A DNA stretch of 64,000 nt. Origin: Hyphomicrobiales bacterium. Its GTDB lineage: Bacteria > Pseudomonadota > Alphaproteobacteria > Rhizobiales > Xanthobacteraceae. The notes beneath the pieces were generated by a model. The model made no database searches, was not told where the DNA came from, and saw only the letters and a list, made by a program, of their open reading frames with translations. Location: assembly GCA_021732215.1 (NCBI GenBank), contig JAKFVL010000009.1, positions 1 through 64,000 on the forward strand, read 5' to 3'. Shown in pieces: positions 35,886 through 43,965 of the stretch. The position numbers were made by a program, and so were the translations under genes. The stretch's first letter is position 1, and each line of letters begins with the position of its first letter.

Positions 35886-36352
35886 TGCGAATGACCGCGA
35901 CTGCTGCCAGGCGATTCGACCTTGTAATGCACATCGACGAGACCGGCCTTCTCGAACCGAAGCTGCCCCTTGATCATCCGGTCCTTCTCGAACGGTCCTT
36001 TCAAATCCAGAAACATCATATGAGTGCCGCCTGGTTCGAGTCTGACGGTTTGTCCGGACTTGATTTCGAGACCGTCAGGCAAGGGCTTCATGCGCATCAC
36101 GCCACCATCCATTCTCATCTCATGAATCTCAACCCGCCCAGCCAGCTCAAGCGTGCCACCCAGGAGTCTATCGACATCTTGTCCATTGTTGGTGATGGCG
36201 ACATAACCCCCGCCCATCCTGGCTCCGTCCGATGTTGCACTTACCCACGGATGGACAATTCTCAGCGGTCCTGCACTGAACTCGTGGGCATTGCCCGGTC
36301 CAGCCAAGAACAATAATACGAGACATACGGCGACTCTCGAAAAAATAGTCAT
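35882..36352 (-). CDS. PCu(A)C-type periplasmic copper chaperone
   Basis: 156 residues with a signal peptide (IFSRVAVCLVLLFLAGPGNA). Cu(I)-binding residues follow the family pattern: H in EIHEMRMDGGVMRM, then about 22 residues on HMM in PGGTHMMFLDL. Such proteins feed the CuA site of cytochrome c oxidase. ATG 36352 gives a standard signal peptide; the frame extends to 36403. It is on the same strand as the GST upstream (55 bp gap). Confidence 0.9.
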   Translation of the reverse strand: MTIFSRVAVCLVLLFLAGPGNAHEFSAGPLRIVHPWVSATSDGARMGGGYVAITNNGQDVDRLLGGTLELAGRVEIHEMRMDGGVMRMKPLPDGLEIKSGQTVRLEPGGTHMMFLDLKGPFEKDRMIKGQLRFEKAGLVDVHYKVESPGSSRGHSH

Positions 36353-36407
36353 ATGACAACTCCAAGCGAATGGTACAGAGCGGCAGGCGCCAATCCGACG
36401 CATTGCA

Positions 36408-37064
36408 TCAGCTTACTTTCGCGGAATCCTTCGGCATATTACTGATCGACGCCCTTTGATACGCATCACGAGACGTCAATCGTTCCAGATACGGCACCGC
36501 ATTATCGCAGATCCCGACGCGGTAATTGACGGCCCAAGTCAGGCAGGTACCGAGCAAAATATCAGCAGTGGTAAATTTTTCGCCCACCAGATAGTCGCGC
36601 CCATCGGCGAGCGCCGCTTCCACGAATTGCAACTGATGTCGGAAATACTCGCCGCATTGAGCAACGACTTCAGGCGCGTCGGTATAGAGATGACCGAGAT
36701 TTGTTCCATGACGCCTGATGACATACAAGGCCGTCGCGTCGAGTTCGGCTATGGTGAAGAAGCACCATTCGAGCCACCTTGCATGGCCTTCCGCATCCTC
36801 CGGAACCAGACTATGCCCGGGACGCGAATATTTTCGCGCAAGATAGGCGACAATCGCGGCGCTCTCGCCAATGGCAAAAGCTCCATCCTGCAGCAGCGGA
36901 ATTTTCTGTCGGGGATTCAAAGCGGTGTATTCTGCTGTCTTGGTCTCGCCTGAGCGCGACAGGATCGGCTTCGATTCATATTCCAGACCGAGCTCGAGAA
37001 GCGCCCAATGAACGCGCAGCGTGCGTGGCGTTCCGACTCCCCACAGAGTCAGATTTGTACCCAT
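36408..37064 (-). CDS. Glutathione S-transferase family protein (copy 2)
   Basis: 218 residues. N-domain LTLWGVGTPRTLRVHWALLE, LNPRQKIPLLQDG and ESAAIVAYLARKYSRPG; C-domain FTTADILLGTCLTWA. It aligns end to end with the GST at 18629. The ATG overlaps the SDR stop by one base (TGATG). It is the last gene of the CaiB-SDR-GST module. Confidence 0.9.
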   Translation of the reverse strand: MGTNLTLWGVGTPRTLRVHWALLELGLEYESKPILSRSGETKTAEYTALNPRQKIPLLQDGAFAIGESAAIVAYLARKYSRPGHSLVPEDAEGHARWLEWCFFTIAELDATALYVIRRHGTNLGHLYTDAPEVVAQCGEYFRHQLQFVEAALADGRDYLVGEKFTTADILLGTCLTWAVNYRVGICDNAVPYLERLTSRDAYQRASISNMPKDSAKVS

Positions 37065-37807
37065 CACCACTTCTCCACAGATGGTCGCAGATCAAGCTCG
37101 AACGTCCAGCCATCCTTCGACTGATGATGCGCAAACCAGTACGCCTCCGCGATGGAAGCCATGTCTGTCAGACTGTCGGGTGGAATCTCGCTGACATCGA
37201 TACCGGTTGCAGTCTTCATCCGCTGATGAATGGCATCGCTGTTGACGGCCGCATCGAGAATCAGATGGACGACGTGAACATTCTTCGGACCAAGCTCTCG
37301 CGCCATCGCCTGCGCCACCGCCCGAAGGCCGAACTTGGCCGACGAGAAGGCTGCGAACCCGACGCCGCCGCGGATGCTGGCGGTTGCCCCCGTGAACAGC
37401 ATGGTTCCACGACCGTGCCGGACCATGTATTTCCCGGCTTCGCGGCCCACCAGAAATCCCGCATAACAGGCCAGTTCCCATGCCCTGAAGAACAGCTTCT
37501 CCGTTGTCTCGAGGAGTGGCTTGTTGACGTTGGCGCCAGCGTTGAAGAGGCAAACCTCGATGGGGCCGACGTTATTTTCGACCTCGGAGAACAGCTTCTG
37601 AACTTCTTCCTCTTTCCGCGCATCGACGCTGAATGCCCTCAAAAAAAGTCCCTTTGCTGTGAGCTCATCCACCAGCGCCTTCGACTTTTCAGGGTCTCGT
37701 CGCGCGACGCAAACCTTGTATCCGCCCTCGGCAAACCGGCGTGCAACGGCCGCCCCGATGGCATCCCCGGCACCGACAAGCAACACCGCACCTTTTTGCC
37801 CGGACAT
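37064..37807 (-). CDS. Atypical short-chain dehydrogenase/reductase (SDR copy 3)
   Basis: 247 residues from ATG 37807 (GGGAG upstream; the frame starts at a TTG at 37819). Same length and register as SDR copy 2: VGAGDAIG (11-18), NAGANVNKPL, and Phe154 where the catalytic Tyr should be (FSSAK, Lys158). It lies 23 bp after the CoA-transferase stop and is translationally coupled to the GST. Confidence 0.88.
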   Translation of the reverse strand: MSGQKGAVLLVGAGDAIGAAVARRFAEGGYKVCVARRDPEKSKALVDELTAKGLFLRAFSVDARKEEEVQKLFSEVENNVGPIEVCLFNAGANVNKPLLETTEKLFFRAWELACYAGFLVGREAGKYMVRHGRGTMLFTGATASIRGGVGFAAFSSAKFGLRAVAQAMARELGPKNVHVVHLILDAAVNSDAIHQRMKTATGIDVSEIPPDSLTDMASIAEAYWFAHHQSKDGWTFELDLRPSVEKW

Positions 37808-37830
37808 TTCAGCTCCCAACTCTTTCTGGC

Positions 37831-39036
37831 TTAGCTCTGGGTTGCAGTCTTCACAGACTTGTCTGCGACCATCTTATCGATGGCAGCATCGCTGTAACCG
37901 AGATCGCGCAGTACAATTCGGGAATGTTCGCCGACGCGAGGAGCGGGACCTCCAATCGAAGCCGGGTTGACTTCGAAGATCGCGGCCGGCTTTGGCTGTC
38001 GTACTCGGCCGACTGTCGGCTGATCGAACTCAACAATAATGCCTCGCGCCACCACCTGCTCGTTATGGATGATTTCGTTGCGGCGCAGGATTGGCGCGCA
38101 AGGTACGTCCGCTGCATCGAGACGTTCCAGCCAAACCGCGGTGGCATGCTCTGCGATATATTCCTGCATCTTGTTGATGCGCGCAGCAGCGTTCTGATTG
38201 CGCTTCGTCGGCGTGGCGAAACGTTCGTCCTTTGCCAATTCGAGGTCCCCCGTCGCGCGACAGAAGCCTTGCCACTCGGAGTCCGAGATCGTGCCGCAAG
38301 TGATGTAGCCGTCCTGCGTCTTGAACACGAGGTCGGGCCGATCGTTGGGATCGCCGGCTTTCGCCTCGCCGCCTACGACCGTGTATTGCATCATGCCCTC
38401 CGGCCACAGATACGAGATCATCGCGTCCAGCATCGCCACCTGGATGTGATCGCCCTTGCCCGTCCTCTCCCGTGCATAGAGCGCCGACGATACCGCCTGC
38501 GCGGTGAATACCGCCGTGGTCTTGTCACATACGATGGTGCGGATCATCTGCGGCCTGTTCGTCACCGGCTGGGACTGGACGTCGGCAAATCCGGAGAGGC
38601 CTTGAATAATCGGATCGTAGACCCGCTTTTTGACGTAAGGCCCGCTATCGCCGACGCCCGAGATGGACACGTAGATCAACCGCGGGTGCTTCTTGCGCAG
38701 CTCGTCAGGACCGAGACCGAGACGCTCCGTAGTGCCGGGGCGGAAATTCTGCACCAGGACATCGCTTTGCGCGACGAGCTTGGCCATCACTTCGCGCCCG
38801 GCGTCGCTCTTCACATCGATCGACAGCGAGCGCTTGCCGCGATTTGACGAGATGAACAGCGCCGAGAACTCTCCAGCCTCGTCTATCATCGCACGGCTGC
38901 GCCGCGTGATGTCGCCGCCAATCGGCTCGATCTTCAGCACATCAGCGCCCTGATCGGCCAGGAACATCGTTGCATAAGGCCCCGATACGACACCGGTGAG
39001 ATCGAGAACGCGAACACCACTCAGGGGGCCGGGCAT
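37831..39036 (-). CDS. CaiB/BaiF (family III) CoA transferase, intact copy
   Basis: 401 residues from ATG 39036 with AAGGAG upstream. N-terminal [18 protein letters not shown] and [17 protein letters not shown]; probable catalytic Asp171 in TIVCDKTTAVFTAQ; C-terminal [17 protein letters not shown]. It is the intact parent-type of the pseudogene at 19336. It probably activates or deacylates an acid handled by the SDR and GST next to it. Confidence 0.92.
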   Translation of the reverse strand: MPGPLSGVRVLDLTGVVSGPYATMFLADQGADVLKIEPIGGDITRRSRAMIDEAGEFSALFISSNRGKRSLSIDVKSDAGREVMAKLVAQSDVLVQNFRPGTTERLGLGPDELRKKHPRLIYVSISGVGDSGPYVKKRVYDPIIQGLSGFADVQSQPVTNRPQMIRTIVCDKTTAVFTAQAVSSALYARERTGKGDHIQVAMLDAMISYLWPEGMMQYTVVGGEAKAGDPNDRPDLVFKTQDGYITCGTISDSEWQGFCRATGDLELAKDERFATPTKRNQNAAARINKMQEYIAEHATAVWLERLDAADVPCAPILRRNEIIHNEQVVARGIIVEFDQPTVGRVRQPKPAAIFEVNPASIGGPAPRVGEHSRIVLRDLGYSDAAIDKMVADKSVKTATQS

Positions 39037-39092
39037 GGAGAACTCCTTTTGTTGTTGGAAAGCGACAAATTGCAGCCGATTGCTCAACGCGA

Positions 39093-39476
39093 TCAATCTA
39101 CGTTGAATTTCTTGATGACCTTGGTCCGCACCGGCTTTGTGACTTCGACTTGCGCCGCCCATTCGCCCGCCATCTCGAGCGTGAATTTCGTCTTGTAGCG
39201 GCCCGGTTCGCCGGAAGGTTCCGCGGTCGCTTTGGGTACGCTATGCATCATCGGCATGCTCGGCATATCCACCTTCACCTCGATATTCGCGCCGGACACC
39301 GGCTGACCTTGTGCATTGGTGACGGTGATCAGCGCTTCACGCTCAAGTGGCGTCTTTGTTTTTGCAAGGGTCCATTCCACAGACAGCTTCTCGACCGATT
39401 GAGCGAACGCTGGCGCTTGCAGCGCTGTCGTGGCAAGGCATACGATGGCGAATGCGCGTCTTGAGACTGCTGTCAT
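39093..39476 (-). CDS. Secreted YtkA-like domain protein
   Basis: 127 residues with a signal peptide (AIVCLATTALQAPAFA). The mature part is a single Ig-like YtkA/FixH-type domain with a Met/His-rich strand (VDMPSMPMMHSV), then GRYKTKFTLEMAGEWAAQVEV. Such domains occur in copper and metal-handling proteins. The ATG overlaps the stop of the LivG-type ATPase gene by 4 bp, so it is part of the transporter operon. Its role there is unknown. Confidence 0.8.
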   Translation of the reverse strand: MTAVSRRAFAIVCLATTALQAPAFAQSVEKLSVEWTLAKTKTPLEREALITVTNAQGQPVSGANIEVKVDMPSMPMMHSVPKATAEPSGEPGRYKTKFTLEMAGEWAAQVEVTKPVRTKVIKKFNVD

Positions 39477-40246
39477 GGTACCAACTCCGTTTGCTTGGCC
39501 TTTAAAGGGCCGTTGCTGTGACGATCGAACATACGGTCCATCAAATGCGCGACCTGGGCGGGGTCGTCACACCGTGCCTGCTGAACGACTTTTCCGTCTT
39601 CCATCAGTTCAATTACCGTCGCGAAGGCCGCAAGCAGTTCGAGCTTGTGTTCGACCAGCACCGCTGCGCGCACGCGACGCCTGCCGATCAAGGCCGCAAT
39701 CAACCGGTAAAGGATACTCGCTTCCTCTATATCCAGACCGGCTCCGATCTCGTCGATGAGCAAGATGTTCGAAGCATTCAACGCGGCCATAGCCAGTTCC
39801 ACGCGCCGGCGATCAAGCAACCGCATTTGCGAAGGCAGGCAAGTCAGCATCTGCTTTGGCAGCTCGACGCTGGAACGCATGTCCTCGATGGCGTCTGGTC
39901 TGGATTCACGGCTTTGATGTCCATGGCTTGCTTCAATCGCGATACGAAGATGCTCCTCCGCCGTGAGATCGAGCCACATGCGGCTGTCCTGAAAGGTCCG
40001 GCCAACTCCCAGTCTGGCGCGACGCCACGGCGGAAGGCTTTCGATGCTCTCGCCTGCAAGGCGAACGACGCCGCTATCGGGTGTCAGTTGCCCGCCAATC
40101 ACATTCAGGGTCGTCGTCTTGCCAGCGCCGTTAGCGCCGACAAGACCGAGAATCTCACCCTCTTCGATTCGAGTATCCAGGCCATCGAGAGCGACAACCC
40201 CCGCAAAAGCCTTTCTCAGCGTTGTCACTTCCATCAGGGGCGTCAT
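39473..40246 (-). CDS. LivG-type ABC ATPase with degenerate signature (second set)
   Basis: 257 residues. Walker A GANGAGKTT and the LivG-like GVGRTFQDSRMW are present, but where the ABC signature (LSGGQ or LPYGxQR) should be it reads LPSQMRLLDRRRVELAMAAL, with about five extra residues and no glycine. Walker B is ILLIDEIGAGLD (Ile instead of Pro after Glu). ATP hydrolysis may depend on the partner subunit. It overlaps the permease gene upstream and the YtkA-like gene downstream by 4 bp each. Confidence 0.85.
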   Translation of the reverse strand: MTPLMEVTTLRKAFAGVVALDGLDTRIEEGEILGLVGANGAGKTTTLNVIGGQLTPDSGVVRLAGESIESLPPWRRARLGVGRTFQDSRMWLDLTAEEHLRIAIEASHGHQSRESRPDAIEDMRSSVELPKQMLTCLPSQMRLLDRRRVELAMAALNASNILLIDEIGAGLDIEEASILYRLIAALIGRRRVRAAVLVEHKLELLAAFATVIELMEDGKVVQQARCDDPAQVAHLMDRMFDRHSNGPLKAKQTELVP

Positions 40247-41112
40247 GACGTCGCCCCTGCGCGCGCACCGAGAAGGCCACGCGGCCGCAGTATCAGCATC
40301 AGAACAATGAGACTTCCGAACGCCACCATGCGGTAGGCGCCGACAACCCGCAGCCCTTCCAGGAAAACAATATCGAGCGCTGTTCCCGCAACGGGACCAA
40401 CCACGCTCGCAAGGCCGCCCAGAAGTGTATAAGCCACAGCATGCACGCCAACCATGAGACTGAAATTAGAGGCTTCGATATAGGTCGCCTGATGGGCGAA
40501 TAGTCCGCCACCGAGACCCGCAAGCGCGCCCGCAAGCGCAAATGCCTGCAAGCGGGTTGTGACAGGATTGATCGCAGCACTCGCGGCAAGCGTCGGATCG
40601 CCGGCAACCGCCACCAGCCGGCGGCCGAGTTTCGTGCGGCCGTAAAGCCAGACCGCAATCAGGCACACAAGAGCGACCGCAGCGGCTATCAGCGCCTGAG
40701 TGCCGTGCTGAATGCCATGGGCATAGTAATACTCGATGCCGGTGAATCCGAGGGGGCCTTCCGGTCCGGCCGTGAGACCATCAACGGCGCGTCTCCATTC
40801 GATCTTGGCAAACACCTCCTTCGAGAATTCTCCAAGAACCAATGTCATCAGGGTGAAGCGGAATCCCGAGACCCGGCACAGACTAAATCCGATAACGGCC
40901 GCGGCGCCCGCCCCGACTGCGGCGGACACGGCGAGCGCTGGAAACAAGGGCCAACCGAACATCACGGTGAGAATTCCACCTGAATACGCCCCGGCGCCAA
41001 AGAACGCCTGCTGACCAAATGAAATTTCGCCGGATTTCAGAACGATGTAACAGCTCAACGCTAGAACGAGCGAGATGCTGAAAAGCGGCGTGATGGCGAC
41101 AATCTCCTTCAC
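40243..41112 (-). CDS. Branched-chain-type ABC permease, LivM family (second set)
   Basis: 289 residues from GTG 41112, which overlaps the upstream permease stop (GTGA) and has GGGAG before it; the longer open frame overlaps that gene and is rejected. LivM features: LKSGEISFGQQAFFGAGAY, GRRLVAVAGDPTLAASAAIN, FALAGALAGLGGGLFAHQ. Pairs with the LivH-type subunit at 41109. Confidence 0.9.
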   Translation of the reverse strand: MKEIVAITPLFSISLVLALSCYIVLKSGEISFGQQAFFGAGAYSGGILTVMFGWPLFPALAVSAAVGAGAAAVIGFSLCRVSGFRFTLMTLVLGEFSKEVFAKIEWRRAVDGLTAGPEGPLGFTGIEYYYAHGIQHGTQALIAAAVALVCLIAVWLYGRTKLGRRLVAVAGDPTLAASAAINPVTTRLQAFALAGALAGLGGGLFAHQATYIEASNFSLMVGVHAVAYTLLGGLASVVGPVAGTALDIVFLEGLRVVGAYRMVAFGSLIVLMLILRPRGLLGARAGATS

Positions 41113-41981
41113 CGGCGATCTCCCGAACGCAGTCCGCCAGACCGGAGAAATGGCTCGGCGGCCAGAAGCAGGAGGATCACGCCGTACCCTACCAAGTCCC
41201 TGTAGCCCGAACCGATCAATTCGCTCCCAACACGCTCGGCGATGCCAAGACCGACCGCCGCGGTCACGATCAACGGGATGCTTTGCGTGCCGCCAAGAAC
41301 GAGAATGACAAGACCCTTGACCGTCGCCCACATGCCGAAATGCAGATCGATCCCCGATTGCGCGACTGCAAACGACCAGCCGGCAATACAGCCTACTGCC
41401 GATGCAATCACGGTCGCGAGGATCATCATTCGCCTGTGAGAGATTCCAAGCAGAGCGGCCACGTCCGCATCGTAGGCCGAGACGCGGATCGCAAGTCCGT
41501 TGCGCGATGTCGAAAGGAATCTGACCAGCAACATTGCGATGACGAGGCCCAGCCCAAAAATCAGCAAATGGTCGATCCTGAGCTGCAGCTCGCCGAGCCA
41601 TAGCGACATGTCCTGCAGTGGATTGGAGACCGGCTGCCCTCGTCCGCGACCCGGACTCTGCAGAATCAGCTCTTCGAGCGCCATCCAGATGCCGAGTGTC
41701 GCAGCCATCGAGAAGCGCGCGTCCTGCCGAATCAGAAAGAATGCGATGTATGCGACGAGCAGCGATAGCGGGACACCGGCGACGAGCGTCAAGACGACAA
41801 CAGCGGGCCAAGGCAAGCCGAGTCCGCCCGCGATCATCGCACCAAGGTAAACAGACGTCATCACAACAGTGCCATAGGCGAGATCGATCCGACGAAGCAC
41901 GCCATAGGTCAGGAAGAAGCCGAGGCCAAGCAGCGCGTAGAGTCCACCATATGCCAACCCTTCCACGGCGGTTTGCAACAT
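41109..41981 (-). CDS. Branched-chain-type ABC permease, LivH family (second set)
   Basis: 290 residues. LivH features: GLAYGGLYALLGLGFFLTYG, RNGLAIRVSAYDADVAALLG, and the loop WSFAVAQSGIDLHFGMWATVKG. It follows the first LivM gene by 22 bp. Confidence 0.9.
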   Translation of the reverse strand: MLQTAVEGLAYGGLYALLGLGFFLTYGVLRRIDLAYGTVVMTSVYLGAMIAGGLGLPWPAVVVLTLVAGVPLSLLVAYIAFFLIRQDARFSMAATLGIWMALEELILQSPGRGRGQPVSNPLQDMSLWLGELQLRIDHLLIFGLGLVIAMLLVRFLSTSRNGLAIRVSAYDADVAALLGISHRRMMILATVIASAVGCIAGWSFAVAQSGIDLHFGMWATVKGLVILVLGGTQSIPLIVTAAVGLGIAERVGSELIGSGYRDLVGYGVILLLLAAEPFLRSGGLRSGDRR

Positions 41982-42003
41982 CGTTTCAGTCCGGGTCAGT
42001 CAA

Positions 42004-42939
42004 TTAGAACGCTTCTGTCGGTCGCTTTCTTTGTGCCTTCGGCGCCCAGGGCGTAGACCACCTTCGCACGGCTGCAGCAGAAATCATGCCAGTGGGCCGG
42101 AACAGCATCACCAGTATGATGAGCAAACCGAACAGCTCGATGCGGAAGTCCTTGATCGGCCGCAACGTCTCGGGAAGTACCGTAAAGAGTATAGCGCCGA
42201 GCAAAGGTCCCCACATTGTCTGCCCGCCACCGATCACAACGTAGGCAAGCGCGATCGTCGACAGGTGAATGATGAAGTCACCGCCGCTGATAAAGGTCAG
42301 AAGGTGAGCGTAAAGCGCTCCGGACATACCGGCGATGAAGCCGCCGCAAACGAAGGCAGCGACCTTATAGCGCGCCACTGGAATGCCGATCGCCCTCGCG
42401 ACAACCTCATCTTCCTCGATGGTGCGCAGTATCCGTGCAATACGCGAGCGTTCGACAAGGAAAAAGCCGATTACCACGATAACGACAATAACCCATACAA
42501 TGAGCGCGTATTGACCGGTCGTGATGCCGTTCTCGTTCAAGTAAGCGATGTGGCGAAAGCCGGTCGCACCATCCGGCCCGAGCCACTGATCGCCTACATT
42601 GCCAGACGAGCGCGGCCGGCCATACTTCAGATTGTGAAGGATGACACGGACTGCCTCCGCAAAAGCAACCGTGGCAATGGTGAAGTGATAGCCCTTCAAC
42701 CTCAACGTCGGCACGCCAACGAAAAGACTCGCCGCAGCACCGGCAAAGCCGGCGACTAAAACAGCCGATATCAGATCGAACCCGCCGAGAACCGTCAGAC
42801 TGGCGCCGACGTAAGCTCCCACACCGAAGAACGCGGCCTGTCCGATAGAGACCTGCCCGCTCATGAAACTTGCATAGACGCTGTATGCAAGCAGCACATT
42901 GATTCCGGTCAGCGCTGCAATGGTGAACCAATAGGACAC
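42004..42939 (-). CDS. Branched-chain-type ABC permease, LivM family (first set)
   Basis: 311 residues, about ten membrane segments. FMSGQVSIGQAAFFGVGAYV, RIARILRTIEEDEVVARAIG and FVCGGFIAGMSGALYAHL are LivM hallmarks. It is 11 bp after the LivH stop. Confidence 0.92.
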   Translation of the reverse strand: MSYWFTIAALTGINVLLAYSVYASFMSGQVSIGQAAFFGVGAYVGASLTVLGGFDLISAVLVAGFAGAAASLFVGVPTLRLKGYHFTIATVAFAEAVRVILHNLKYGRPRSSGNVGDQWLGPDGATGFRHIAYLNENGITTGQYALIVWVIVVIVVIGFFLVERSRIARILRTIEEDEVVARAIGIPVARYKVAAFVCGGFIAGMSGALYAHLLTFISGGDFIIHLSTIALAYVVIGGGQTMWGPLLGAILFTVLPETLRPIKDFRIELFGLLIILVMLFRPTGMISAAAVRRWSTPWAPKAQRKRPTEAF

Positions 42940-42950
42940 GGTCGATTCCT

Positions 42951-43907
42951 TTATATGCGATCAGCCATGCGCTTGCCCGCAAGACCCTGCGGCCGGACGA
43001 TCAGAACGATGAACAACGCCAGCATCACGATGGCATCGCGGTAGGCGAACGAGAACAGGAATGAACTCTGTAGCTCGAGAACACCAAGCGTAAGTCCTCC
43101 GACGATTGCCCCCGGAATGCTGCCTGCCCCGCCAAGGATCATGGAGAACAGCCCTTTGACGACGGCCTGAGATCCTGCATACGGACCTGCAAGATTGGCG
43201 GTCATTCCGAGAAGATATCCTGCAGCCCCGCCGTAGGCCGCCGAAAGAAGAAAGGCGATCGTCAGAACTTTCCCGACCGGAACCCCCATCAAATTTCCGA
43301 TGTCATGATCCTCGGCAATCATCCGCATCGCCAGACCGAGGCGCGTGCGATAGATCAGGAAGTACAGGGCGACGACCAGCAGCGCCGCAACCGCCAGCGT
43401 TACCAGGTAATCTGTACGCAGCCGGATTTCCCCGATATCGATTCCTATTCCATCGAACGGATTTGCGAACGGCACGTAGTCCCGGAACCAGAAGTGCGAG
43501 TAGATCTTGATGAAGACTTCCTCGATCAGAATCCAGAATCCCAGCGTCGCGATCATCGGAACCAGTTCATGCGCATTACGCAGTGGCCGGTAGCAGATGC
43601 GATCGATCAGAAACCCGATGAAGGCACCGGAGGACATCGCAATCAGGATGCCGACATAGAACGGCAGACCCAGAATGCTGGCCGAAAGCATTCCGGCAAA
43701 CATTCCAACCATCACAGTCACGCCATGCGCGAGGTTGAGAATTCGCAGAAGCCCCCAGATCAGAGTAAATCCGATAGCAACAAGCGCGTAGGTCGACCCG
43801 AACAAAAGTCCGTCGATGGTCGTCTGCGTCAAATCGAGTGCGAAGAAGTACATCTGATCAACACCACGCATATGGGGAGTCGGCGAAAGCAAGGCGTCCG
43901 GCGGCAT
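42951..43907 (-). CDS. Branched-chain-type ABC permease, LivH family (first set)
   Basis: 318 residues from ATG 43907, which has TGAGGA upstream; internal Mets at 43871 and 43853 give the more usual LivH N-terminus (MYFFALDLTQTTIDGLLFGS). Core features: LIWGLLRILNLAHGVTVMVG and RLGLAMRMIAEDHDIGNLMG. It lies after the hairpin at 43919. Confidence 0.91.
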   Translation of the reverse strand: MPPDALLSPTPHMRGVDQMYFFALDLTQTTIDGLLFGSTYALVAIGFTLIWGLLRILNLAHGVTVMVGMFAGMLSASILGLPFYVGILIAMSSGAFIGFLIDRICYRPLRNAHELVPMIATLGFWILIEEVFIKIYSHFWFRDYVPFANPFDGIGIDIGEIRLRTDYLVTLAVAALLVVALYFLIYRTRLGLAMRMIAEDHDIGNLMGVPVGKVLTIAFLLSAAYGGAAGYLLGMTANLAGPYAGSQAVVKGLFSMILGGAGSIPGAIVGGLTLGVLELQSSFLFSFAYRDAIVMLALFIVLIVRPQGLAGKRMADRI

Positions 43908-43918
43908 TGATCCTCAGG

Positions 43919-43944
43919 GCTCGGCGATACGAATATCGCCGAGC
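43919..43944 (-). terminator. Hairpin between the LivK-type and LivH-type genes
   Basis: Perfect 11-bp arms GCTCGGCGATA / TATCGCCGAGC with a TTCG tetraloop on the minus-strand transcript, 22 bases after the binding-protein stop and 11 before the permease ATG. No T-run follows. Probable stabiliser or attenuator that raises binding protein over permease. Confidence 0.65.
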
Positions 43945-43965
43945 ATAAGGATGTCCGCGAGCTGG

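Noticed and set aside
17884-39036. A complete isoprene-degradation cluster
   Set aside because: Only the CaiB-SDR-GST part resembles isoGHIJ; no isoABCDEF-type monooxygenase genes are present.
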